From contig CAMDQH010000002.1 of assembly GCA_945905815.1 (NCBI GenBank), positions 1 to 64,000 on the forward strand: DNA of 64,000 nucleotides, in the 5' to 3' direction. A model generated the notes under the pieces. The model worked only from the letters and a program-made list of their open reading frames with translations. It had not been told where the DNA came from and ran no database searches. The stretch comes from Bacteriovorax stolpii. GTDB lineage: Bacteria; Bdellovibrionota; Bacteriovoracia; Bacteriovoracales; Bacteriovoracaceae. Shown piece after piece: positions 45,198 through 53,437 of the stretch (position 1 is the first letter of the stretch; every line of letters starts with the position of its first letter). Position numbers and translations under genes: made by a program.

Positions 45198-46319
45198 ATG
45201 AAAAAAGCACTATCCGTCATTTTTATACTGATCTCCGCAGGGCTCCTAAGTGCCGGATTTATTGTATTTAAACGCTATAATAGCAACCCTTTGCAAATCT
45301 TCCCCTATCCCTATGAGTTTCAAGCTCAGGCCCCTGCAATTAAATTGGATTCACCTATACTTATTACGGGCGACAGAATGGGTGCCTATTTTGCCAAATT
45401 TTCTCCAGAACTTGCCGCTGTCATCTCTGCTGATCTTGCCAAACCAATCAAGATTCAATCTCTCGCTAAAAATGGACACGCGCTAAACCGGACTTTGCAT
45501 GTACTTCGCTCATTAGTTCAATGGCCACAAATTCTCATCTATCAAGGTGCCAGCGAAGAATTTCAAGAGCTCAAATTTAATCCAGAAAACGCTAACGTTA
45601 TTAAGAAAAACTTCGCTCTTTATAAGGACGATCGAGTTGAAACTGCCCTTATACTTTTCCCTTGGTTATCAAAACTTGTGTATTCGCCACATTCAAGAAT
45701 TAAGCTTGAAGAGACGCCAAATCTATTGGTTGAAATCTCTGAAGAAAATTATCTGGCAAGGCTTGAAACAGAACTTTTACTTTTTGAACAACAACTCATT
45801 CAACTGGTGAATTTAAGTAAGGATCGTAATAGTCTTTTGATACTCACTACAACTCCATTAAATCTAGATATTGCACCTAAGAAGGTATGCTCATTTTCAT
45901 CGACCATAGATATTGAAAAGGATCTGAGCGATATTAACGATCAGTTAACGGCCAACAACCCAAAAGCTGCCTATACAAACTCTTCTAAACTCGTCGCCAT
46001 GAATGCTGGAAATGCTCAGCTATACTTTACCCATGGTCAGATTTTAAATCGACTCGGTAAAATAGATGAGGCGAAAACTGCTATGCTCCAAGCGACTGCT
46101 TATGATTGTGATCCGTGGAGGTCGACCGAGGTTTATAATTCAATCATCCGTAAGGTGGCCCGTGATCATCAAGTCATTCTCTTTGATTTTTCCAGGCTTC
46201 TTGAAAATGAATGGAACAAAAATATCACCTTTTTTGATGAGCTGTACCCTCAGAATTTATACTACGATAAAGGCATGAAACAATTGGGTCTGGTGATTAA
46301 GCAGATTCTGAAACTTTAG
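45198..46319 (+). CDS. Membrane-anchored SGNH-like protein with TPR-like segment
   Basis: A 373-residue protein with an N-terminal membrane anchor (~residues 5-25, LSVIFILISAGLLSAGFIVF). The periplasmic part starts like an SGNH hydrolase: ITGDRMGAYF, but the catalytic Ser after GD is Arg. YQGASEEFQE resembles block III. A helical TPR-like segment (YFTHGQILNRLGKIDEAKTAM, ~285) interrupts the end before ITFFDELYPQNLYYDKG, which looks like the D-x-x-H-type block with His replaced. It is probably a non-catalytic relative. It starts 60 bases from the divergent TrhP gene. Confidence 0.68.
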   Translation: MKKALSVIFILISAGLLSAGFIVFKRYNSNPLQIFPYPYEFQAQAPAIKLDSPILITGDRMGAYFAKFSPELAAVISADLAKPIKIQSLAKNGHALNRTLHVLRSLVQWPQILIYQGASEEFQELKFNPENANVIKKNFALYKDDRVETALILFPWLSKLVYSPHSRIKLEETPNLLVEISEENYLARLETELLLFEQQLIQLVNLSKDRNSLLILTTTPLNLDIAPKKVCSFSSTIDIEKDLSDINDQLTANNPKAAYTNSSKLVAMNAGNAQLYFTHGQILNRLGKIDEAKTAMLQATAYDCDPWRSTEVYNSIIRKVARDHQVILFDFSRLLENEWNKNITFFDELYPQNLYYDKGMKQLGLVIKQILKL

Positions 46320-46328
46320 GAGTTAAGT

Positions 46329-46754
46329 GTGCAAGGATTTGATTTAGATTTTGCCGCAAACACAGTGGTTTGCCGTGAAGGTGATCCCTCCTCTGAACTC
46401 TACTTCCTTAAATCAGGTAAGCTTCTTGTTTGTACTATTAGTGGAACCCAAGTTAAGGTCATTTCCCGGATTTCTTCAGGGGAATTTTTTGGAGAACTCT
46501 CCTTTTTTGATGGAAGGCCTCGGGCAAGCTACGTCGTAACACTTGAGAAATGTAAATTGATTCAAATCCAAAAACAGGAAATATCTGGTCTCTTACCAAA
46601 GTGGTATACCGAGATTGGCATTGGCCTAACTAAAAAGATTAGGCAACTGGATCATATTCTCAACGAAAGTAACCATAGACGCTCTCAGGCAGAGGAAAGT
46701 AAGCCGCTTTCAATAGAAGAGCAAAGATCGCTCTATGAGCTACTAACTAATTAA
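46329..46754 (+). CDS. Cyclic nucleotide-binding domain protein
   Basis: A 141-residue protein that is little more than one cNMP-binding domain. VCREGDPSSELYFLKSGKLL, then the phosphate-binding cassette GEFFGELSFFDGRPRAS with the key Arg intact, then a helical C-terminus. No DNA-binding helix-turn-helix is attached, so it is not a CRP. It may sense cAMP, cGMP or another ligand and act on a partner. It begins with GTG (AGGAG nine bases upstream), 10 bases after the SGNH-like gene. A sigma-54-like promoter for the next gene lies just after it. Confidence 0.85.
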   Translation: MQGFDLDFAANTVVCREGDPSSELYFLKSGKLLVCTISGTQVKVISRISSGEFFGELSFFDGRPRASYVVTLEKCKLIQIQKQEISGLLPKWYTEIGIGLTKKIRQLDHILNESNHRRSQAEESKPLSIEEQRSLYELLTN

Positions 46755-46778
46755 AATACATAGGTATTTTGGTCAACA

Positions 46779-46806
46779 TGACACCTCAAGTGGTAAACTT
46801 CTGTCA
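46779..46806 (+). promoter_or_regulatory. Candidate enhancer dyad upstream of the sigma-54 promoter
   Basis: Nested inverted repeat: TGACA...AAGT...ACTT...TGTCA with unequal inner gaps (4 and 1 bases). Its centre lies about 99 bases upstream of the expected start, where bacterial enhancer-binding proteins usually bind. No cognate activator is seen in the window. Confidence 0.35.
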
Positions 46807-46866
46807 CTGAATTGGGGCCACTTTTACTCGCACCTAGTCATAAGTCAATATAGGCCCCTCTTAAGT

Positions 46867-46882
46867 TGGCACGCGTCTCGCA
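46867..46882 (+). promoter_or_regulatory. Sigma-54 type promoter
   Basis: TGGCACG followed by CGTC and TCGCA matches the -24/-12 consensus (TGGCACG-N4-TTGCA) except one base, with exact GG to GC spacing. Transcription would start near 46892, leaving ~25 bases before the lipoprotein ATG. This is the clearest such site seen in the window. Confidence 0.7.
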
Positions 46883-46916
46883 TTATATGAATGTAGGACG
46901 ACAAGGAGGTTGGACC

Positions 46917-47078
46917 ATGAAGACACACATTTTATTCGCTACCTTAACCGCTCTATTACTAACTGCCTGCGCTTCTCATGAAGGCCGTAAGGTCTCGAGT
47001 ACACAGGATCCCGTGAAAGATGAGCTAGAATACTCAAAACGGGAATCAAATACAGGTAGAGATTACTCCCGACAGTAA
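46917..47078 (+). CDS. Small lipoprotein (53 aa)
   Basis: MKTHILFATLTALLLTACAS carries a signal peptide and a good lipobox (LTAC) giving a mature lipopeptide of only ~36 residues that is highly charged (RKVSSTQDPVKDELEYSKRE). Size and shape recall entericidin-type small lipoproteins, but no sequence family is claimed. The chosen ATG has AAGGAGG upstream; the longer frame would begin before the sigma-54 transcription start. Regulation by sigma-54 is inferred from the promoter. Confidence 0.8.
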   Translation: MKTHILFATLTALLLTACASHEGRKVSSTQDPVKDELEYSKRESNTGRDYSRQ

Positions 47079-47174
47079 AATATTTTATCACTCTCTGGAA
47101 AACTGTTTTAATACTCGTTACTTTTCATTTATAGTGCGGGTAATTAATTAAGGATTTTCCGGAGGGTTATTGAG

Positions 47175-49130
47175 TTGAAAACAACACAACCACAATTTAC
47201 GCGTTTCCATAATCTTGATGCCATTAAAGAATGGACCACCCAGGATGCCAACGACATCTACCAGATCAGTCGATGGGGGGAAGGTTATTTCACAGTTGGT
47301 GACAAAGGTGATCTTTGCATTAACCCTACTCGTAAAGAAAATGGTCCATTGATTAACATCATGGAAGTCGTTGAGGAAATGAAGGAAAAAAAGATCCCTT
47401 TTCCCACCGTTATTCGTTTTCATGACATTCTACGTGCTCAAGTTACAAATCTGAATAAAACTTTTCGTGAAACTGTAGAAGAAGCTCGCTTCACTGGTAC
47501 TTACTACGGCGTTTACCCTATAAAGGTAAATCAAATGCGCGAAGTGGTTGAAGAAATCGTGGACGCAGGCGCTCCTTATAATTATGGTCTAGAAGCCGGA
47601 TCAAAACCAGAATTGATTGCCGCTCTTGCTATGAACACCAATCAAAACTCACTCACTGTTGTAAACGGCTACAAAGATAGAGATCTCTTACGGCTGGCCC
47701 TTTTGGGAATCCAGTTGGGAAGAAAAGTCATTGTGGTCATTGAGAAATACACAGAACTTTTAGACCTTATGGCGCTTGCACAAGAAGTGGGTGTTGAACC
47801 ATTGATCGGCTTACGTGCGAAAATTGCGACCAAATCATCTGGAAAATGGGCATCATCTGGTGGTGACTACGCAAAGTTTGGTCTAACCATTACTGAAATT
47901 CTTCAGGCCGTTAAATATCTAAAATCTATTGATAAAACTCACTGTTTGAAACTCTTCCATTTTCATATTGGATCTCAGATTCCTGATATTAAAACCATCA
48001 AAGATTCTATTTCAGAAGGTGCTCGTATTTACGCTAAGCTTTACAAAGAAGGCGCAAAACTGGAATTCTTCGATGTGGGCGGTGGTGTTGGTGTGAATTA
48101 CGATGGAACTCGATCAAACACGCCTTCATCGACAAATTACACAACCAAAGAATATGTTGCAGACGTTGTGTATATTCTAAAACAAGTTTGTGATCTAGAA
48201 GATGTACCCCATCCAAATATTGTATCTGAGTCAGGTCGAGCGATAACGGCCCACCACTCTTGCGTTGTCACAAACGTCTTCGGTGCTTTAGAAATCGGAA
48301 ACGAAACTTACAACGTGGACAAAGGTGTTGGCGAGAACATACTTGTAACTAACATGCGAGACCTACAAACAGAGCTTACAGAAAAAAACTATCAAGATGT
48401 TTTTAACGACGCGACTAAACTCAAAGAAGAGTCCGTTTCGGCCTTCAAATTTGGTATTCTTTCACTTGATGAGCGCGCCAAACTTGAAACGATGTATTGG
48501 AAAATCTGTAAAGGCATCGTTGATCATGCTTCAAAAGATGAATACGCGCCTGATGAGATTTTGCTCTTAAAAAACCAAATGGCTTCTCAGTACTTATGTA
48601 ACTTCTCTATTTTCCAATCAGCTCCCGATACTTGGGCGATTGGCCAGATTCTTCCAATTGTTCCTCTTCACAAGCTCAACGAGAAGCCAACTGAGCTTTG
48701 CACATTGGTTGATATCACTTGTGATTCAGACGGTAAGATCGATACGTTCTTATCTGCTGATGGTCCAACCAATACCATGCCTCTTCATAAGCTAAATAAC
48801 GGCGACGATTATTACATCGGTTTATTCATGACTGGCGCTTACCAGGATATTATGGGTGATAACCATAACTGCTTTGGACGCTTGAATGAAGTCCATGTGT
48901 TTTGCGACGATGATGATCCAACAGACTTTTATATTGAAGAAGTGATCTATGGAAACAAGGCCAGCCATGTTCTTGCTTCGCTTCAGTATAATCCAGAAAC
49001 TCTGGCGCAAACGATGAAGGCCAACGTTGACCTTCAAGTTAAACGCGGGAAGATCCGCCCTCGTGAAGGTGTGGATCTGACAGATTTTTATGAAGCTTGT
49101 CTGAAGAGTTATACTTATTTAAAGAAATAA
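47175..49130 (+). CDS. speA: Biosynthetic arginine decarboxylase
   Basis: A 651-residue pyridoxal-phosphate enzyme that makes agmatine from arginine, the first step of one putrescine route. The PLP lysine block YGVYPIKVNQMREVVEEI, LEAGSKPELIAAL, FHFHIGSQIPDIKT, DVGGGVGVNYDGT and the C-terminal GAYQDIMGDNHNCFG are typical of the SpeA type. Length matches the family (~630-660). It starts with TTG (GGAGG ten bases upstream). Its terminator is shared with the convergent gene. Confidence 0.96.
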   Translation: MKTTQPQFTRFHNLDAIKEWTTQDANDIYQISRWGEGYFTVGDKGDLCINPTRKENGPLINIMEVVEEMKEKKIPFPTVIRFHDILRAQVTNLNKTFRETVEEARFTGTYYGVYPIKVNQMREVVEEIVDAGAPYNYGLEAGSKPELIAALAMNTNQNSLTVVNGYKDRDLLRLALLGIQLGRKVIVVIEKYTELLDLMALAQEVGVEPLIGLRAKIATKSSGKWASSGGDYAKFGLTITEILQAVKYLKSIDKTHCLKLFHFHIGSQIPDIKTIKDSISEGARIYAKLYKEGAKLEFFDVGGGVGVNYDGTRSNTPSSTNYTTKEYVADVVYILKQVCDLEDVPHPNIVSESGRAITAHHSCVVTNVFGALEIGNETYNVDKGVGENILVTNMRDLQTELTEKNYQDVFNDATKLKEESVSAFKFGILSLDERAKLETMYWKICKGIVDHASKDEYAPDEILLLKNQMASQYLCNFSIFQSAPDTWAIGQILPIVPLHKLNEKPTELCTLVDITCDSDGKIDTFLSADGPTNTMPLHKLNNGDDYYIGLFMTGAYQDIMGDNHNCFGRLNEVHVFCDDDDPTDFYIEEVIYGNKASHVLASLQYNPETLAQTMKANVDLQVKRGKIRPREGVDLTDFYEACLKSYTYLKK

Positions 49131-49132
49131 TT

Positions 49133-50482
49133 TCAAGGCCCCTTTATGGGGCCTTTTTTTTTTACAAACTCAAACAATTCCACACTTAAAAAGAGTGCCA
49201 GAGAAGAGTAAAAAGTCCAAAGTAAAAAAACCAATAGAGCACCAGCAGCACCATAAAGTGAGTGTAGAGCAATGTTCTTCATGTAAAGACCAGTCAAAAC
49301 ATTGCCCACTAAAAAAGCACCAGTTGCAATGAACGAAATTTGAGCACAATCAGAAAGCTTTTTTTTCTTTGTAGGCGTGAAAAAATAGAGACCCGTGAAA
49401 AGTATAAACAGAACAGAGAAGTTCAACAGGACCTGCACAAAACTTCTCCAGTCCGTATTTTCAAAGCGTGACGCCAGTAAGAAATTGAAGATCGGACTGA
49501 TCACAAGTGAAGTCGCGAATAATAAACACATGGCCATTACCACAAGCATAAGAATTCCTCGTTCTTTCAGTGCTTGCAAGAACGACATGGATTTTGAATG
49601 GTCATAATCTCCATAAATAATGTCTAAAGAATATCTTATTTGCATAAAAACAAATGATGCCAAGAAGAGTAAAAAGCCTAGACCTATTACTCCGGAGATA
49701 GACCCCACATCGACCCTATTCTTGAGATTATCAAATATAAGTTGAAGTGTTTGAGAAGCGCCAGGGGCCACAAATGCAACCTGTTCGAGAATCTTAAGCT
49801 GTAAATCTTCACCAATTAAAGAAGTAATACCCAACAAGATGAGAAGAAGTGGCGCAAGACCTAAAGCTGCATAATAGGCAATGGATGAGGAAAGAAGAAA
49901 TAAATTATGGCGACTGATACGTTTGTGAAAGGCATGTAGATTAGGGATTAGGCCCTTTTTTTTTTCTGAATTTTCCATTCCCAAATACTGTTCTTTATAC
50001 TTCAAATAGGACTCATAATGGTGCGAGACTCGCTCGATTTCTTCTGGGGTTAATGGTCTCTCTACCACGCCAGGCCGGCCCTTAATCAAACTTCCCGGAG
50101 GAAATTTTTTGCCAGGAGAGACCAAAGTTCCAGCAGCTACTAGTGAGTTATCACCAATTTCTGCTCCATCCAAAATAATCGCCCCCATTCCAATCAAGCA
50201 GCCATTACCTATTTTACATCCATGAAGAACAACACTATGGCCAAAAGAGGTATTTTCACCAATCGTAAGATCATTGAGTTCGGTCACATGAAACATACAC
50301 ATATCCTGAACGTTAGTATTTTTACCGATACGAATAATATTTACATCAGCACGAACAACAGAATTGAACCAGATACTCACATGATCACCTAAGATGGCAC
50401 GGCCTATGACCTTGGCCCCGTCAGCTACAAATACTCTTTCCCCAATTTCGGGCGAATATTGAAGATATGGCGACACTTTCAT
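49133..50482 (-). CDS. Apparent fusion of gamma-carbonic anhydrase-like and YihY/BrkB-like domains
   Basis: Residues ~1-170 form a left-handed beta-helix of the gamma-carbonic anhydrase/PaaY type with three zinc-ligand histidines in MFHVTELND and GHSVVLHGCKIG (H65, H82, H87). Residues ~195-449 form a six-helix YihY/BrkB-like inner-membrane domain (SSSIAYYAALGLAPLLL, YSLDIIYGDYDHS, YGAAGALLVFLLWTFYSS). Exactly at the junction (E173-K176) lies a run of ten A (49956-49965). One base more or fewer ends the first domain within a few codons, so two genes or slippage are possible. A possible second start is the ATG at 49978 (MENSE). Confidence 0.72.
   Translation of the reverse strand: MKVSPYLQYSPEIGERVFVADGAKVIGRAILGDHVSIWFNSVVRADVNIIRIGKNTNVQDMCMFHVTELNDLTIGENTSFGHSVVLHGCKIGNGCLIGMGAIILDGAEIGDNSLVAAGTLVSPGKKFPPGSLIKGRPGVVERPLTPEEIERVSHHYESYLKYKEQYLGMENSEKKKGLIPNLHAFHKRISRHNLFLLSSSIAYYAALGLAPLLLILLGITSLIGEDLQLKILEQVAFVAPGASQTLQLIFDNLKNRVDVGSISGVIGLGFLLFLASFVFMQIRYSLDIIYGDYDHSKSMSFLQALKERGILMLVVMAMCLLFATSLVISPIFNFLLASRFENTDWRSFVQVLLNFSVLFILFTGLYFFTPTKKKKLSDCAQISFIATGAFLVGNVLTGLYMKNIALHSLYGAAGALLVFLLWTFYSSLALFLSVELFEFVKKKGPIKGP
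49135..49163. terminator. Terminator shared by convergent speA and the fusion gene
   Basis: AAGGCCCC and GGGGCCTT form an 8-bp stem with loop TTTAT, followed on the plus strand by ten T. It ends speA. It overlaps the last codons of the fusion gene, which encode GPIKGP. Confidence 0.85.
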
Positions 50483-50485
50483 AAA

Positions 50486-51574
50486 TTAGCCTCTCAAAAT
50501 CGCCAGGACATCGGAGTCCTGAGGAAAAAAATGGGGAGCAAGAACTTGTATTTTCCCCCCCTGGTTCATCACTTCTTCGGCGAGTAAATTTAAAATATCT
50601 ACTGAATGTTGTTTTTTTAATGCTTTTTTATGAATTTCAAATTCACCAGTTTCAAAACTAATTTTTCCATAAACCTTGCGTTCAGTTGGTAAAACTAACT
50701 GAGCAACTTTACCCTGCATTGTGGCCTGAACGATTTCTCCCAAATCAGAGATTAATCGCTTGGAAGACACCATTCTCATAAGACGCTCTTTAAATTTTAC
50801 TGAATAAAAGTCCATCACGGAATAGCGAAACATTTTACATTTCTCTAAAATTTCCACACAAGTTTTCTCATGAAAATCTTCTTGAATATGAGAAATGACT
50901 GAATTGGAATGAGAGAAGGACTTTAAAAAAATATCTTTTGTATCCTTTAGTCCAGTGACCAAAATAGGAATGGAGTCGTAATGTGTGAGATCCAGTACTT
51001 TCTGAGCAATAGACTTTAAGGCCTGAATTGATTTATAAGGAATTAGGCCCACGTGATTAGGGGAAAATAAACGGGACTTCATATCAATCGAAAATTGATC
51101 AAACTCATATTGCTGAATGATCTCCAGATGCTGAAAATCACCACGGTAAACTTTTATGTCGTAGAGAGAAACATTCACAACAAGATATTCAGGGTTTACA
51201 AAAAGTTCTTCTAAAAGGGGCCTGACGTAGAAGCTGTTACCTATGATGCAATAGGATTCAACTGTCGTTTCCAGCGCTATGTAACCTTGAAGGTCTTCAG
51301 AAAGAAAAAAACCATATGCTTTTTCAGGATGGTTTTTTAAAATTTTAATTATATTGGAATTATTTTTTTCCAATAATTTTGCAAGCGATGATTTTCCTCG
51401 CAAAGTTAACTGAAGTTGCATGTCGGAAAGGAAGGGTTCTAGCTCGACAAGATCCGCCTTGTGAGGTTGAAAAAAGCTTAATGTCGTGCCAGATTGAGAA
51501 TGGAATAACAACTGGTTAAGATTTATTGGTTTCAATTTTTGACCCTCATGGTCTAGAAAACGGCATGTACTCAT
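50486..51574 (-). CDS. baeRF-type bacterial release-factor-like protein
   Basis: A 362-residue protein resembling bacterial archaeo-eukaryotic release-factor (baeRF) families. The middle has ESYCIIGNSFYVRPLLEEL and YEFDQFSIDMKSRLFS, and the C-terminal third GEIVQATMQGKVAQLVLP, ERKVYGKI and LNLLAEEVMNQGGKIQVL matches the eRF1 domain 3-like fold. Such proteins are predicted to act on ribosomes, perhaps in stalled translation, without direct proof. The ATG at 51574 avoids overlap with the divergent ROK gene; a longer frame would collide with it. No good ribosome site is seen. Confidence 0.72.
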   Translation of the reverse strand: MSTCRFLDHEGQKLKPINLNQLLFHSQSGTTLSFFQPHKADLVELEPFLSDMQLQLTLRGKSSLAKLLEKNNSNIIKILKNHPEKAYGFFLSEDLQGYIALETTVESYCIIGNSFYVRPLLEELFVNPEYLVVNVSLYDIKVYRGDFQHLEIIQQYEFDQFSIDMKSRLFSPNHVGLIPYKSIQALKSIAQKVLDLTHYDSIPILVTGLKDTKDIFLKSFSHSNSVISHIQEDFHEKTCVEILEKCKMFRYSVMDFYSVKFKERLMRMVSSKRLISDLGEIVQATMQGKVAQLVLPTERKVYGKISFETGEFEIHKKALKKQHSVDILNLLAEEVMNQGGKIQVLAPHFFPQDSDVLAILRG

Positions 51575-51612
51575 TATAGCCGAGAGCACAGTTTCATGAT
51601 AGCGTTTTGGCC

Positions 51613-52551
51613 ATGAAGAACAAGCAAATTGCCTTTGGTATTGATATCGGTGGGACGAATACAAAAATGGGTATTTTTGATTTAGAAGGTAAACTTCTGA
51701 GCTTCAAGACTATACCCACTGCAAAGATAGGTGACCCTGCGCTTTTCATTGAGCAGTTAGCTCAGGAATCTCAGCAAATGCTTAATAGCGAATTGGAAAT
51801 GAAGTTAGGTGACAAAAATATCGTGGGTTTAGGTGCTGGCGCCCCAATGGCCAACTATTTTACCGGTTCAATTGAGCATGCGCCAAATCTGGGTTGGACA
51901 AATGTCCCACTTAAAATACTTTTCGAAAAATATTTTCTCTGTCCATCAGTTATTGAAAACGACGCTAACCTCGCAGCAGTAGGCGAAAAGAAATGGGGAT
52001 CAGGCAAAGATCTAACTGATTTTGTTCTTATCACTCTAGGAACTGGCGTAGGAACTGGGCTAATTCTAGACGGGAAACTCTATCGCGGCTTTAATGCTTT
52101 AGGAGCTGAAGGTGGACACATCATTATCCCTCATGAAAAGAAACGTCTTTGCTCTTGTGGTGGTATGAATCACCTTGAGAGTTTTTTATCTGCAAAAGGA
52201 ATCAAGGAAACAATTTCGGAGCTCACCCACGAAGAATGGACCATTGAAAAACTTGGAACTTTATTTAGAAGTGGTGATTTAAAAGCGACAGCAATAATAA
52301 ATCAAATAGCAACTGAACTTGCGACAGGCCTCGCCTCTATGGGTGTTTTGTTTGGTCCACAGGCATTCATTATTGGTGGTGGAGTTTCTAAACTTGGAGA
52401 CACGTTCAATCAAGTCGTTCAAAAGAAATTGGATGAGCACATTCATTTTTCGTTAAAAGGAAAAATTAAAATTCTTGCTGCGACCTTGTCTTCAGACAAG
52501 GGTGCTATCTATGGTGGAGCCGCACATATTTTTGATGAGGTTTCAAAATAA
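51613..52551 (+). CDS. ROK family sugar kinase (glucokinase-like)
   Basis: A 312-residue ROK protein. FGIDIGGTNTKMGIFD (phosphate 1), DANLAAVGEKKWGSG, TLGTGVGTGLILDGKL and GGHIIIPHEKKRLCSCGG are clear. The zinc motif normally reads CxCGxxGCxE, but here GMNHLE replaces the third cysteine with His, which may still bind zinc. No DNA-binding domain, so a kinase not a repressor; glucose is the likeliest substrate. It overlaps the next gene by one base. Confidence 0.9.
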   Translation: MKNKQIAFGIDIGGTNTKMGIFDLEGKLLSFKTIPTAKIGDPALFIEQLAQESQQMLNSELEMKLGDKNIVGLGAGAPMANYFTGSIEHAPNLGWTNVPLKILFEKYFLCPSVIENDANLAAVGEKKWGSGKDLTDFVLITLGTGVGTGLILDGKLYRGFNALGAEGGHIIIPHEKKRLCSCGGMNHLESFLSAKGIKETISELTHEEWTIEKLGTLFRSGDLKATAIINQIATELATGLASMGVLFGPQAFIIGGGVSKLGDTFNQVVQKKLDEHIHFSLKGKIKILAATLSSDKGAIYGGAAHIFDEVSK

Positions 52552-52856
52552 TGGAAGTTCCTGCTGACTGGCATTTAAATAACGAGAATAAAGATGCTAA
52601 AAAGCTTAATGAAATGGTAACTGCTCTTGCCAAGAGACTTTTAAAATCTGTTTCAGAATCAGAAACGGATGAAGAAAAATTTGATGCTGTTCACATTTTT
52701 TATCGAAAATACTACACGCTGACTTTATCCAAATCTAATCTTGCAACTGGCATCAATAAATCCCCTGCTCGCGATATCATCTTAGATTATCCCTGGAAGG
52801 ATCTCGAACTTCACCGTTTTACCTGCATGAAGATTTGGGAAAAGATTAACCATTGA
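52551..52856 (+). CDS. Small protein of unknown function (101 aa)
   Basis: A soluble, charged, probably helical protein (MVTALAKRLLKSVSESE...). No family recognised. Its ATG shares a base with the ROK stop (TAATG) and its own stop overlaps the Maf start by four bases (TTGA), so it is sandwiched and co-translated with them. Confidence 0.72.
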   Translation: MEVPADWHLNNENKDAKKLNEMVTALAKRLLKSVSESETDEEKFDAVHIFYRKYYTLTLSKSNLATGINKSPARDIILDYPWKDLELHRFTCMKIWEKINH

Positions 52857-53437
52857 AATTACCATACCCATTAATCCTTGCTTCAACTTCTAAGTACCGA
52901 GGAGCACTCCTCGCACAATTGGGACATCAGTTTGAGTCCATATCTCCGGGTGTTGATGAAGACCAACTAAAATCCCAAAATTTTACTCCAACACAAATAG
53001 CAACTGAGCTGGCAAAGCTAAAAGCTCTTGCCGTATTTAAGAAAAGACCAGAAGCCTGTGTCATCGGTTCTGATCAAGTCTGCGTATTAAATGGAGAATT
53101 ATTAAGTAAGCCCGGTTCCAAGGAGAATGCCATCCTACAGTTGCAAAAGATGCAAGGGATTCATCACGAGCTTATTACGGCCGTTACAATCCTTTACCCC
53201 CAAGGTGAAATCAATTTTCACAATAGAACTCTTCTTTTTATGCGTCCTCTGACTTTGTCTAAAATCACTCGTTATATAGAAGAAGATTTACCTCTCGACT
53301 GTGCCGGTAGTTATAAATTGGAGTCCAAAGGTATTAAGCTATTTGAAAAGATTGAAATGGATGATCACACATCCATCATTGGTCTTCCCCTTATTCAACT
53401 CAACAATCATCTATTAAAAATCGGCTTCCCTATATGA
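52853..53437 (+). CDS. Maf-family nucleoside triphosphate pyrophosphatase
   Basis: A 194-residue house-cleaning pyrophosphatase that hydrolyses modified nucleotides (such as m7GTP, dTTP/UTP in E. coli paralogues). LASTSKYRGALLAQLG, the catalytic VIGSDQVCVLNGELLSKPG and the LPLDCAGSYKLESKG block are present. Begins with TTG overlapping the previous stop (TTGA). Substrate class cannot be fixed. It overlaps the PhoD-like gene by four bases. Confidence 0.92.
   Translation: MKLPYPLILASTSKYRGALLAQLGHQFESISPGVDEDQLKSQNFTPTQIATELAKLKALAVFKKRPEACVIGSDQVCVLNGELLSKPGSKENAILQLQKMQGIHHELITAVTILYPQGEINFHNRTLLFMRPLTLSKITRYIEEDLPLDCAGSYKLESKGIKLFEKIEMDDHTSIIGLPLIQLNNHLLKIGFPI

Noticed and set aside
46814-46858. 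GGGGCC and GGCCCC arms before the sigma-54 promoter, as a terminator of the cyclic-nucleotide gene
   Set aside because: The loop is over 30 bases and there is no T-run, so a working terminator is unlikely.
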